From Opitutia bacterium (GTDB lineage: Bacteria > Verrucomicrobiota > Verrucomicrobiia > Opitutales > Opitutaceae): DNA of 52,881 nt. This document shows positions 1-8,857 of the stretch, one piece after another (the stretch's first letter is position 1; the number at the start of each line of letters is the position of its first letter). The stretch is taken from contig CANJIU010000067.1 of assembly GCA_947474365.1 (NCBI GenBank), positions 1-52,881 on the forward strand, written 5' to 3'. The translations under genes and the position numbers were made by a program. The notes under the pieces are model-generated. The model was given only the letters and a program-made list of their open reading frames with translations. It had not been told where the DNA came from and did not search any database.

Positions 1-30
1 CAGAAGCCGACCGAGGTGAGTCGGCTTCTG
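1..30. terminator. Perfect 11-bp stem hairpin, possible terminator
   Basis: CAGAAGCCGAC (1-11) pairs perfectly with GTCGGCTTCTG (20-30) around an 8-base loop. It lies about 150 bases downstream of the minus-strand sulfatase that ends at 183, so it could end that long operon. No T-tract is visible on the plus side and the minus-side continuation is outside the window. Positions 31-182 hold nothing else I can identify. Confidence 0.4.
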
Positions 31-182
31 CCTACTCTACCCCTGTCCGATTCCCGTTCACGTTGCCGACCGTTGCCATCGGACGCCTTCGGCCAACATC
101 TGGCAAAATGTCGGCATATTTCTTTCGCCGGATCCGCCCCACCGCGGCCCGGGCACCCTACGCCGTCCCCTCCGATGACGGG

Positions 183-1754
183 CTACCGCCCGCGCTCGCC
201 CCAGACGGCGGGGACCTTGAAGCCGGGCGGCGTATCGCCGCCGACCAGCGGCACCGCGTCGCGGGCGTAGGTTTCGTAGCGGGCCGTCAGCTCACGGACG
301 ACCTCGGGGTGCGCGGCGGCAAGATTGTGTTTCTCCCCGGGATCATCGGCCAGGTTGAAAAGCTCGATCTGCGTCCGCGCGGCGTCGGCGGCGGGAAGAT
401 TCGATTCGCGCAGGAGATCCGCCCAGGAAAAATTCGCGTCCGGCGTGGCGCCCTTGAACTTGAGCTGGCCGTTGACCACGAGCTTCCAATCGCCCCGGCG
501 CAACGCTCCCGTTCCCGGGGCGGCGTTAATGAGAATATCGTCGTGCAGCGGCTTCGTCTCGCCGAGGAGCACGGACCAGAGATCGCGACCGTCGAGCGTC
601 ACGCCGGGAGCGGCTTTCGCCCCCGCGAGCCGGAGCAACGTGGGATGCCAGTCGACGATGTGCAGCGGCTGGGTGACGAGTCGACCGGCCGGCAGCCGCC
701 CGGGCCAGCTCGCAAACGCGGGCACACGGACGCCGCCCTCGTAGACACTGCCCTTCTGGTCGCGCAGCGGCGTGTTGTCGCCCGTCGGCGTGTTGGCGCC
801 GTTGTCACTGGAGAAGACGATGAGCGTGTTTTCGCTGAGCTTCATCCGCTCAAGGACCGCCACGATCCGACCGATGGCATCGTCCATGTTCGCAATCATC
901 GCGCAATGGGTGCGGCGTTTCTTGTCGGCGATGTGCGCGTATCGGGCGAGCCACGGTTCGGTGGCCTGCAACGGCGTGTGCGGCGCGTTGAAGGCAACGT
1001 AGAGGAAGAACGGCTTCGGACCGCCGCCGTGCTTCTCGATCAACGCGATCGCCTCGTTGGCGATGAGATCGGTGGCGTAACCCTCCTCGCGGAGCCCGTG
1101 GTCACCGCGGTGCCAGTCGAGTCCGCCTTCGCGCTCGTGCGTGAAGTAATCGGTCATGCCGAGGTAGAAACCATATTGGTGATCGAAGCCGCGCGCGGTC
1201 GGCAGATATTCGGGAGCGCCGTTGCCGAGGTGCCATTTGCCAGCGATGGCGGTGAAGTAACCGGCGTCATGTAGGGCCTGGGGCAGGAGGCGCGCGGTGA
1301 GCGACAGACCATGACTTGACTCGGGTTTGATGACGCCGAGTTGAAGCCCGAGGCGCAGCGGGTAGCGGCCCGTCATGAAAGCGGCGCGGGTGGGGGTGCA
1401 CACGGGCTGGACGTAGAAATGCTCCAGTCGCACGCCCGACGCAGCGAGGCGATCGAGGTGGGGTGTCTTAATTTCCGCGCTGCGGTAACCGATGTCGGCG
1501 TAGCCTTGGTCGTCGGAAAGGATGAAGAGGATGTTGGGCCGGGTGGAAGGCGACTCGGCCGCGACGATCAAGACGGGGACGGCGAGAAGGAAAGCCAGGG
1601 CGAAGCGGAGCGGGAAGGTGCGTCGGATCGATTCAGCTGAGAGCAAAACCAAACGGTGAACTTCGACTTTAGGTCGGGTAACGAGCACGTCTGCTCTGAA
1701 AATTGGGCTCTCCGCTCTTCGCTCTGAGCTCTCGACTGAACTGCCTGCGCTCAC
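183..1754 (-). CDS. Secreted sulfatase (formylglycine-dependent, type I)
   Basis: This 523-residue sulfatase probably removes sulfate esters from a glycan outside the cytoplasm. Residues 71-82 read TRPNILFILSDD, the metal-binding N-terminal motif, and C119-T-P-T-R is the C-x-P-x-R signature whose Cys is converted to formylglycine. A hydrophobic stretch at residues 50-65 (FALAFLLAVPVLIVAA) is the likely signal peptide. The listed start is a GTG three bases after the stop of the preceding sulfatase gene, and it leaves an unusually long leader; a TTG nearer the signal peptide (about 1652 or 1646) is also possible. It is the last gene of the run. The exact sulfated substrate cannot be read from the sequence. 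Confidence 0.9.
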   Translation of the reverse strand: MSAGSSVESSERRAESPIFRADVLVTRPKVEVHRLVLLSAESIRRTFPLRFALAFLLAVPVLIVAAESPSTRPNILFILSDDQGYADIGYRSAEIKTPHLDRLAASGVRLEHFYVQPVCTPTRAAFMTGRYPLRLGLQLGVIKPESSHGLSLTARLLPQALHDAGYFTAIAGKWHLGNGAPEYLPTARGFDHQYGFYLGMTDYFTHEREGGLDWHRGDHGLREEGYATDLIANEAIALIEKHGGGPKPFFLYVAFNAPHTPLQATEPWLARYAHIADKKRRTHCAMIANMDDAIGRIVAVLERMKLSENTLIVFSSDNGANTPTGDNTPLRDQKGSVYEGGVRVPAFASWPGRLPAGRLVTQPLHIVDWHPTLLRLAGAKAAPGVTLDGRDLWSVLLGETKPLHDDILINAAPGTGALRRGDWKLVVNGQLKFKGATPDANFSWADLLRESNLPAADAARTQIELFNLADDPGEKHNLAAAHPEVVRELTARYETYARDAVPLVGGDTPPGFKVPAVWGERGR

Positions 1755-1757
1755 GCT

Positions 1758-3173
1758 TCAGTCGCTCTTGCCGCCCGATTCGTTGGCACGCGCAGGATCA
1801 AACGCCGGATTGATCGTGGGCATCTGCGCCGAGGTGGCCTTGCGCCAGGCGGCGAGCTGCGCGCGCAGGGCGGTGACGCGCGCGGGTTCGGCGGCGGCGA
1901 GGTTTTTCTTTTCCGAGGGATCGGCGCGAAGATTGTAGAGTTCGGGAGCACGGCCGGTCTTGGCCAGCGTGTACTCGTAGTACTCCACCAGTTTCCAGTC
2001 ACCGGCGCGAACGGCACCAGCGGGACCGCCCTCGCCGGAGGCGTGGTAGTGCGGATAGTGCCAGAAGATCGCGTCACGCGCCGGTGCAGCGCCGCCGCGG
2101 AGGTGCGAGGCCAGGCTCACGCCGTCGATGACCGCGCCGGGCGCGGCGGGTCTTCCCGTGAGTTCGAGCATCGTGGGGAAAAAATCCACGGTGGAAACGG
2201 GCATCGCGCTGACGCGACCCGGCGCAATCGCGGCGGGCCAGCGGATGATCAACGGCACCCGAATCCCGCCTTCATGGAGCTGCGCCTTGCCACCGCGCCA
2301 GGGGGTCTGCGCGCCGTCCTTCAGGAGGCCGCCATTGTCGCCGTTGAAAATCACGACGGTGTTTTCGCGGAGGCCGAGTTCATCGAGCTTCGCCAGGACG
2401 CGGCCGACGCTATTGTCGAGGATCTCCATCATGGCGGCGACCACGGGGTTGTTCTCCGGGCGGTCGGAACCGGGACGCGCCCGATATTTTTCGACAACGG
2501 CCCGGGGCGCCATCACGGGCGAGTGGATCGAGTTGTGCGGCAGGTAGAGAAAAAACGGCCGATCGCGGTGCCGGTCGAGGAAATCAAGCGCGCGCGCCGT
2601 CGTGGATTCGACGCCATGGGCGTCCTTTTCCGGATCGTTGGCTTTCGTCGGCTTGTGGGTGATGAACACCTCACCGAAGCCCTGGCGGTCGGGCCCCTCG
2701 GCGATGCTATCCGGGCCGACGTAGGCCTTGGCAAGGTGCCACTTGCCAAAAAGCGCCGTGGCGTAGCCGCGGGCAACGAATTCCTCGGCGATCGTCGTGG
2801 CAGAAAGGGGAAGGAACTTGCTCCAGTCCGGATGGGACAGTCGGGCGAAGGGGAAGGGGTTGCCCGGAATATAATCGGTGACATGGGTGCGGGCCGGATA
2901 CTGTCCCGTCATCAGCGCCGAGCGCGTGGGCGAACAGACAGGGCATGCGGCATAGGCGTCGGTGAATCGGATTCCCTCACGCGCCAGGCGGTCGATGGTC
3001 GGCGTCTGGTAATACGAATTGCCATAGCATCCCACCGGCGGCGTGCCGAGGTCGTCGGCGAGGATGAAGACGAAATTGGGCGGACGGGACGGTGCAGCGG
3101 CGGTGGCGGCGGGCGCGGATTGAAATGCAACGAGCACGACGAGCGCAGGGAGGAGGAGCAGGCGGCGGATCAT
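1758..3173 (-). CDS. Secreted sulfatase (formylglycine-dependent, type I)
   Basis: A 471-residue arylsulfatase-type enzyme. It has a clear N-terminal signal peptide (about residues 1-27), the RPPNFVFILADDLG metal-site motif from residue 30, and C80-S-P-T-R for formylglycine formation. DNSVGRVLAKLDELGLREN and the following FNGDNGG segment are typical of the family (active-site Asp-Asn). Its ATG overlaps the stop of the next sulfatase upstream by four bases (ATGA), so the two are translationally coupled. The C-terminal region, with YNLRADPSEKKNLA, matches the usual sulfatase tail. Substrate unknown; the neighbours point to a sulfated plant or algal polysaccharide. Confidence 0.92.
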   Translation of the reverse strand: MIRRLLLLPALVVLVAFQSAPAATAAAPSRPPNFVFILADDLGTPPVGCYGNSYYQTPTIDRLAREGIRFTDAYAACPVCSPTRSALMTGQYPARTHVTDYIPGNPFPFARLSHPDWSKFLPLSATTIAEEFVARGYATALFGKWHLAKAYVGPDSIAEGPDRQGFGEVFITHKPTKANDPEKDAHGVESTTARALDFLDRHRDRPFFLYLPHNSIHSPVMAPRAVVEKYRARPGSDRPENNPVVAAMMEILDNSVGRVLAKLDELGLRENTVVIFNGDNGGLLKDGAQTPWRGGKAQLHEGGIRVPLIIRWPAAIAPGRVSAMPVSTVDFFPTMLELTGRPAAPGAVIDGVSLASHLRGGAAPARDAIFWHYPHYHASGEGGPAGAVRAGDWKLVEYYEYTLAKTGRAPELYNLRADPSEKKNLAAAEPARVTALRAQLAAWRKATSAQMPTINPAFDPARANESGGKSD

Positions 3174-4636
3174 GGCGGGGATTTTTTCTTGGGCTTGGCG
3201 GCGCGGGGAGACTGGGCGTCGGCCGGAATTTCGGCCGTGCGCGGATTTTGGGCGAGGAGTTTTTTGAGCACCAGAATTTCCGCGGCGCGCGCGGGGTCGG
3301 CGGCGAGGTTGTGGTAGTTGCCGGGATCGGCGACCTGATCGTAAAGTTCGGTTGCGACCGCATCACCCCACTCCGTGTAGCGCCAGCGGTCGGTGCGCAC
3401 GCTCCGGCCGATGACGCCCTCGTGGATCGTCGTGGTGAACGCCGCGTGGTCCCACGGCGCCGCGGGATCGGCAAGGAGAGGCGCGAGACTCCGCCCTTCG
3501 AGCCACGCGGGGCGCGGCAGTCCGCAGAGGTCGACGAGCGTGGGATAAAGGTCGAGACTCTCGACGATACCGGCGGTGGTCCGCCCGGCATTCTTGGTGT
3601 GCGGCACGGCGATGGCGAGCGGCACGCGGGCGCAGCGCTCGAAGTCGGTGAGCTTCGCCCAGAGGCCGCCATGGTCGCCGAGATGGTAGCCGTGGTCGGA
3701 GAGGAAAACGACGATGGTCTTGTCCCAGAGCTTAAGCTGATCGAGTTCGGCGAGGAGCAGACCGACCTGCGCGTCGATGAACGCCACGCACGCATAATAG
3801 GCGGCGACGGCCTCCTCGCGGTCGGCGGGCGGAGCGATACCGAACAAATCCGTCTGGAGCGCAATGAGCGGGACGTCGCGCAGGGGAGGCTCGCGCAGCG
3901 GCGGAATCGCGGTGCGGGGAAACTGGGCGAAGTATTTCTTCGGCGCGGTCCACGGCAGATGCGGTTTGCGGAAGCCGGCGCCGAGGAAAAACGGCTGGCC
4001 GCTCGCGGCGCGTTCGCGGAGAAGCGCGGCGACGCCCCGGGCCACGATACCGTCACCCGTATCGGCGTCCTCGCAGTCAAGCGCGAGCCACTCAGGAGCG
4101 TTTTCGCCCTGCTGGCGGGTGGCGGCGCGGCCCTTGAGGGCGGCTTTTTCCTGCGGAGAAATGGGCGCGGCCTCGTCGTAGCGGTCCCAGGAGGCGAGGT
4201 CGTTTTTGTGGAAAACTTTTCCGTAGGCTGCGGTGTACCACCCATGCGAGCGGAAATACCCCGGCAGGTAGGCGAGATCCGGCTGGACCGAGCGCACCGT
4301 ACGACCCTGCTGGATCGCACCGCTCGACTCGGGCCGCCGACCGCTGAGGAAGGATTCGCGCGACGGACTGCAGAGCGGGAACTGGCAGTAGGCACGGTCG
4401 AACTTCACGCTTCGTGCCACCAACCGGTCGAGATTCGGCGTACGGGCGGCGGCCACACCAAAGGCACCAAGGTCGGCGCAGAGATCGTCGACGACGATGA
4501 AGAGGACGTTGGGGCGCGACGGGGCAGGTGCGGCGGACGCGGCCGATGCGTTGACAACAATGGCGGCGAGGAGGAGCGGGAGGCAAATGGCGAGCAACCA
4601 CTCCCACCGCAGTGCGCGAACCGCGAGGAGGTTCAT
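3170..4636 (-). CDS. Secreted sulfatase, iduronate-2-sulfatase-like
   Basis: A 488-residue sulfatase with a signal peptide (residues 12-36), the RPNVLFIVVDDLCADLG motif from residue 41 and the C89-S-P-S-R formylglycine site. The VVDDL start, the CSPSR site, the FLSGRRPES segment after it and the FFLGAGFRKPHLPWTAPKKY segment resemble the iduronate-2-sulfatase branch rather than arylsulfatase A. The gene is coupled to both neighbours by four-base ATGA overlaps. The tail, LYDQVADPGNYHNLAADP, is also typical of the branch. The true sugar specificity is not determined by these motifs. Confidence 0.9.
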   Translation of the reverse strand: MNLLAVRALRWEWLLAICLPLLLAAIVVNASAASAAPAPSRPNVLFIVVDDLCADLGAFGVAAARTPNLDRLVARSVKFDRAYCQFPLCSPSRESFLSGRRPESSGAIQQGRTVRSVQPDLAYLPGYFRSHGWYTAAYGKVFHKNDLASWDRYDEAAPISPQEKAALKGRAATRQQGENAPEWLALDCEDADTGDGIVARGVAALLRERAASGQPFFLGAGFRKPHLPWTAPKKYFAQFPRTAIPPLREPPLRDVPLIALQTDLFGIAPPADREEAVAAYYACVAFIDAQVGLLLAELDQLKLWDKTIVVFLSDHGYHLGDHGGLWAKLTDFERCARVPLAIAVPHTKNAGRTTAGIVESLDLYPTLVDLCGLPRPAWLEGRSLAPLLADPAAPWDHAAFTTTIHEGVIGRSVRTDRWRYTEWGDAVATELYDQVADPGNYHNLAADPARAAEILVLKKLLAQNPRTAEIPADAQSPRAAKPKKKSPP

Positions 4637-6027
4637 CGTTTCTTCTTCGTGGCACGGGCGACTGGCCAGTGCTCGCTCTCCGTGCGGGCCGTGCGGAAGA
4701 GTTCCGTGGCGCGCGCGAGGAAGGCCGGCTCCGTGGCGGCGAGATCCTTGGTTTCGCCAGGATCGGCACGCAGGTTGTAGACTTCGACCGCGGCGTCGCT
4801 TTCCTCCCGCACGGCCTTGAGATCACCGATGCGCACGGCCTGGGCGAAGCGGCCTTCCAGGTGTTCCCAATAGAGGTAGCCTTCGCGCTGCAGCGGCTCG
4901 CCGCGGAGGGCGGGCAGCACATTGATCCCATCAAGGTTCTTGGGAGGCGTCGCACCCGCGAGGGCGGCGGCGGTCGGCAGAAAATCCCATCCGGCCCAGG
5001 GGAAGTCGCTGCGTTTGCCAGCGGGAATTTTCCCCGGCCAGCGCACGATCATCGGAGTGTGGATACCACCCTCGTAGAGCGAGCCCTTGAACCCGCGAAA
5101 CGGCCCCATGCTGCCGAAGAACTGCGGAATGCCCGCGCGGTTGGGCGCGCCGTTGTCGGAACAGAAGAAAACGACGGTGTTTTCCTCAAGGCCGAGCGTT
5201 CTGAGCTTGTCCAGCACGCGGCCGACCTCACGATCGAGACGCGTGACCATCGCGGCGTAGGTCGCGCGTGGGGTCGTCGTCGGGACCTTGTTACCCTTGA
5301 GATCAGAAAGGGGCTCCGGGAACTTTCCGGCATAGTCCGCGAGCGAGTCGGCCGGCACCTCGAGCAAGGCGTGAGGAATGGTGTAGGCGAGGTAGAGGAA
5401 AAACGGTTTAACGCGATTGCCCTCGATGAACGCCAGCGCCTCCTCGGTCATGAGGTCGTTGGAGTATTGGCCACGTTTGCCGCCGACATTGCCCGGGAGC
5501 GTGATCTCCTCCTCGTTCTTCCAAATTTTCTCCGGGAAATAGTCCTCCGCGCGGTCGTTGTTGAGGTAGCCGAACCAATGATCGAAGCCCTGGCGGTTGG
5601 GTATGCCTTCGTTACCGGGTTCGCCGAGCCCCCACTTCCCGGCGACAGCCGTGGCGTAGCCGGCGGACTTCAACACCTCTGCGACCGTGACGTCGGCCAC
5701 CCGGAGCGGGACGCGCGCAACGCCGGCGCGGCCGTGATTGCCACGAATGGTGGCGTGGCCCGAGTGGAGCCCGGTCATGAGATTGCAGCGCGTTGGCGAG
5801 CACACGGCGGCGCCGGGGTAAAATTGGTCGAAGCAGGTGCCCTGCGCGGCGAGGGCATCGAGATTGGGCGTGCGGATTTTCTTCTGCCCAAACGGACCGA
5901 TGTCACCGAAGCCGAGATCGTCGGCCATGATGTAGATGATGTTGGGCGGCCGGGCGGGCGCGGCGGCAAGCGCCCCTACCAAGGGGAGCACACCCAGCAT
6001 GAGTACGATGCGAAGGAACGCGCGCAT
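4633..6027 (-). CDS. Secreted sulfatase, arylsulfatase A-like
   Basis: A 464-residue sulfatase. I place the start at the ATG of MRAFLRIVLMLG (6025-6027) because a signal peptide (residues 1-23) begins there and the gene upstream stops only five bases earlier. The open frame extends to 6294, but that extension lies inside the neighbouring lyase gene and is not sulfatase-like. Residues 27-37 read RPPNIIYIMAD and C76-S-P-T-R is the formylglycine site; VVFFCSDNGAP is the family Asp-Asn motif. The 3' end overlaps the next sulfatase by four bases. It is the first of the four sulfatases to be translated. Confidence 0.92.
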   Translation of the reverse strand: MRAFLRIVLMLGVLPLVGALAAAPARPPNIIYIMADDLGFGDIGPFGQKKIRTPNLDALAAQGTCFDQFYPGAAVCSPTRCNLMTGLHSGHATIRGNHGRAGVARVPLRVADVTVAEVLKSAGYATAVAGKWGLGEPGNEGIPNRQGFDHWFGYLNNDRAEDYFPEKIWKNEEEITLPGNVGGKRGQYSNDLMTEEALAFIEGNRVKPFFLYLAYTIPHALLEVPADSLADYAGKFPEPLSDLKGNKVPTTTPRATYAAMVTRLDREVGRVLDKLRTLGLEENTVVFFCSDNGAPNRAGIPQFFGSMGPFRGFKGSLYEGGIHTPMIVRWPGKIPAGKRSDFPWAGWDFLPTAAALAGATPPKNLDGINVLPALRGEPLQREGYLYWEHLEGRFAQAVRIGDLKAVREESDAAVEVYNLRADPGETKDLAATEPAFLARATELFRTARTESEHWPVARATKKKR

Positions 6028-6032
6028 ATTGG

Positions 6033-7859
6033 TTACCGTCGAATGACAACGAGCGACTGCGACGGGCAGCCCACAAACGGTCCGCCCGCACCGGACAGGA
6101 GCGAAACGACCACGCTCCGGTTGTCGCCCGCCGACGGCAGCGCGGTGAGCGTCAGCGCGACGGACTCCTGTCCGGCGGGAATCGTGATCTCCCCGGTGAG
6201 CGGCGCGAAATCCCGGCCCGCCACCGCGTCGCCGCCGACGGTGTAACGGACCTTGAGCGCCGCAGCCGTGCTGCCAGTGCGTGCCACGCGCCATTCACCC
6301 GGGATGGTCGCGATCGCGCGGGTCACGGTTCCGGCGATGAAAACCACGTTCGCGCCCGTGGCTGGATCGGCGGCGCGGGGGTCGGTATTGTTCAAATAAT
6401 GCTCGATGTTCGCGTAACCGCTGACGGAGATTTTTTTCGCGTCGGCGGGGTCGCGGGGATCGAGGCCGAATTGCTTCTCCCAGAAATCGGGCAACCCATC
6501 GCGATCGGTGTCAGCCGGTGCCGCGAGCGTACGATAGTCTGGCCAGCGGTCGGCCGGGGCGAGATCGCTCTCCTTGTCGATCACGCGACCCGTGCTGTTA
6601 CGCACGTTGGCGACAATCCGGGCGTCGACGGAATCCCGCGCCGGCAGCGTGGCGCCGCTCCCGGCCAGGACGGCGGCGAACGCGTCTGCCGCCGAGGTCA
6701 CGCGCGCGGGCATTTCGGCGAAGGGCGTGGTCACAATCATCGCGGCCTTTTGCGCCGCGGTGAGCTTCGAGAGCTTGGACGCGTATGCGACGGCCAGGCG
6801 GTTGTCGGCGGTCGCGGCGGGTGCGCCGCCGAAGACGTTGCCCTGGGGAAAAACCCGGGCACGCGGGTCGCCGTGAAATTCAAAGCCAATCGCCCGCCGC
6901 GCCACCGGGGTGTCGGGCCCGGGGACGTAGGTGTTCGCGAGCCACTGGACGTTCACGCGCTGGCTGCCGGTGTGACTCGCGTACTCGGACCAGTTATACA
7001 CGACGTTGTTGTAGAGCGTGAGCACCGGCGGCACCTCGTCACCTCCGGTGGTCCGTGGATTGCGGAGCCGGTTGTGCGCGTAGAGCACGTGATGAAGCGT
7101 CGCCCGGCCATCAGGCGCGGCACTGCCCCACAGACCTCCCTCGGAATGCCGCGGGGGCGTCTGGTTGGGGTTGGCGTAGTCGAGCCCCTCGGCGGCGATA
7201 CTCCACGACACCGTCGAGTGACCAGAGTGCGTGACAGTGAGATTTTCATCCGTCGCCCACGACGTGGAGCAATGGTCGATGAGGATATTGTCGATGTCGG
7301 CGAATTCCTTCACCTGCTTGCCGCGTTCGATTTTCTTGATGCGAATCTTTTCGAACTCCTCAGAGGTGCGGCCGCCGGCATCCTTCTTCTCTCCGATGGC
7401 GACCGGTTTCACCGTCAGCGAATCCCCCATGTCCCCCTCTGCGACATAACCGCGACGGGAACGAAGATGGCGAACCATCACGTTGCCCGCCCGGATGTCG
7501 AGCGCGCCACCGCGGAGACAAATGCCCTCTCCCGGCGCGGTCTGGCCGGCGATGGTGATGCCGGGTTGGGCGACGAGGAGGTGGCCGCCCTTTCCGTTAC
7601 GGGCGAGGTCGATGATGCCCGAAACGGCGAAGACGACGATGCGATTGGGCTCGCTTACCGCGTCGGCGAGCGAACCGGGCCCCGAGGCATTGAGATTGGT
7701 GACGATGACCACGTCGCCCCCGCGGCCGCCGGTGGTGAACGCCCCCGCGCCCTCGGCGCCGGGAAACGCCGGGAGCGCCTCGGCCGCCAACACCCCGGCG
7801 ACGGGAAGAAGGAGCGACAGGGAGATCGAGAAACGGGCGAACACGGGCGAGGCGATCAT
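6033..7859 (-). CDS. Secreted pectate-lyase-like polysaccharide lyase with C-terminal Calx-beta-like domain
   Basis: A 608-residue exported protein. After a signal peptide (about 1-25) comes FPGAEGAGAFTTGGRGG, the characteristic start of the pectate lyase (PL1-like) right-handed beta-helix. Further family segments are GITIAGQTAPG, DNILIDHCSTSWATDEN and LTLYNNVVYNW. Around residue 450 there is a thrombospondin-3-like calcium stretch (DTDRDGLPDFWEKQFGLDP), and the last 90 or so residues form a Calx-beta-like module (FAPLTGEITIPAGQESV). It probably cleaves uronate-containing chains by beta-elimination. It is coupled to the DUF6807 gene by a four-base overlap. The substrate could be pectin or another acidic glycan. 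Confidence 0.85.
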   Translation of the reverse strand: MIASPVFARFSISLSLLLPVAGVLAAEALPAFPGAEGAGAFTTGGRGGDVVIVTNLNASGPGSLADAVSEPNRIVVFAVSGIIDLARNGKGGHLLVAQPGITIAGQTAPGEGICLRGGALDIRAGNVMVRHLRSRRGYVAEGDMGDSLTVKPVAIGEKKDAGGRTSEEFEKIRIKKIERGKQVKEFADIDNILIDHCSTSWATDENLTVTHSGHSTVSWSIAAEGLDYANPNQTPPRHSEGGLWGSAAPDGRATLHHVLYAHNRLRNPRTTGGDEVPPVLTLYNNVVYNWSEYASHTGSQRVNVQWLANTYVPGPDTPVARRAIGFEFHGDPRARVFPQGNVFGGAPAATADNRLAVAYASKLSKLTAAQKAAMIVTTPFAEMPARVTSAADAFAAVLAGSGATLPARDSVDARIVANVRNSTGRVIDKESDLAPADRWPDYRTLAAPADTDRDGLPDFWEKQFGLDPRDPADAKKISVSGYANIEHYLNNTDPRAADPATGANVVFIAGTVTRAIATIPGEWRVARTGSTAAALKVRYTVGGDAVAGRDFAPLTGEITIPAGQESVALTLTALPSAGDNRSVVVSLLSGAGGPFVGCPSQSLVVIRR

Positions 7860-8833
7860 TTCCCCGCGGCGTAGTCGCGGTAGAGTTCAGCGATGCGGGC
7901 GGATTTTTCATCGCCGCGATGAAAAACCAGACGATAGCGCAGGGTAAGCTGGCCGCCGGCGGCGATGACGTAGTCACCCGCGTTGGGCCGGTCCTTCAGC
8001 TTCTCAAAATCGTGCTGACCGAATGGATTGGCCGACAACAGGCCGTAGTCGCGGGAATGCCACCACGTCGGATGACGCGGATTCTGCGGATGCTCCAGCA
8101 ACGCGATGCCGATCACACGTCCGTCGGCAAGCGGGCCGTAGGCGTCGCACCAATTGGCCCGCTTGCCCCAGACCGGTGTTTCGCGCACGCCTTCGGAATT
8201 GACAAGGTGGCCGGAGCCCGGGCGCTTGTCCTTGTTCTTGCCGTGCGTGACCCGGATGGCCTCGTTGATGCGGACCGCCATCGTGCCCTCCTCGGTGTCA
8301 CCGAGGGTGACGGCGCCGTGGGAGGCGATGAGCCTCACCTCGTAATCGAGAATCGTACCGGCCGCGGTGCGGGCAATGCGGAGCGTGGTTTCATCGGTGA
8401 GGAGAATTTTTCCTTCGGAAGTTTGCCAACGCTGACGGACACGGAGAACACCGGTGGGACCGTCGCGCGTTTCAAGAATGGAATCGAGCACGATGCGGCC
8501 GGTTTTCTTTTCGAGAATCTCGCGCCACAGATCGTGGCCGTTGACGGCGCCGTGGGCGAACCAAACGCCGCGGTGCCAGTCGTGATCCGGGACCTCGGCG
8601 GGATTTTTCTTGAACGGAAAATCGCGGGTGTACGACGTGCCGTCGGCGTCGAGAATCGGGTAGAGACTGGGCTTGGGCCAGCCGGCGTAAATGTAGTCAG
8701 AGAAATGGCTGCCGCCGATCTCGATCCGGACGCGGCCGTCCTGGCGGGCAAACGCAACCTGGTTCGGAGTCGCCGCGGTCGCGGGTAAAAACGAAAGCAG
8801 GGCAATGAGCGAAAGGACGAATGCGCGGGCCAT
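7856..8833 (-). CDS. DUF6807 (PmoA-like) family secreted protein
   Basis: A 325-residue protein with a signal peptide (1-21). The repeated aromatic/His pattern DHDWHRGVWFAHGAVNGHDLW, the GKRANWCDAYGP segment and the TWWHSRDYGLLSANPFG segment match the DUF6807 family, often labelled methane oxygenase PmoA. That label comes from a naming history; nothing here suggests methane oxidation. Members are common in glycan-degradation loci of PVC and Bacteroidota genomes, next to Gfo/Idh/MocA oxidoreductases, which is also the case here. The catalytic role is unknown to me. ATG at 8831-8833, 24 bases after the stop of the oxidoreductase. Confidence 0.8.
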   Translation of the reverse strand: MARAFVLSLIALLSFLPATAATPNQVAFARQDGRVRIEIGGSHFSDYIYAGWPKPSLYPILDADGTSYTRDFPFKKNPAEVPDHDWHRGVWFAHGAVNGHDLWREILEKKTGRIVLDSILETRDGPTGVLRVRQRWQTSEGKILLTDETTLRIARTAAGTILDYEVRLIASHGAVTLGDTEEGTMAVRINEAIRVTHGKNKDKRPGSGHLVNSEGVRETPVWGKRANWCDAYGPLADGRVIGIALLEHPQNPRHPTWWHSRDYGLLSANPFGQHDFEKLKDRPNAGDYVIAAGGQLTLRYRLVFHRGDEKSARIAELYRDYAAGK

Positions 8834-8857
8834 GGAGGTGAAATATGGGGAGGCGGA

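Noticed and set aside
6028..6294. 89-codon upstream extension of the sulfatase frame
   Set aside because: It lies inside the pectate-lyase-like gene and does not continue sulfatase homology; a signal peptide starts at the ATG at 6025-6027.
7856..8833. Methane monooxygenase subunit A (name PmoA)
   Set aside because: The protein is a soluble exported DUF6807 member without membrane helices or metal sites of the real PmoA; the name is historical.
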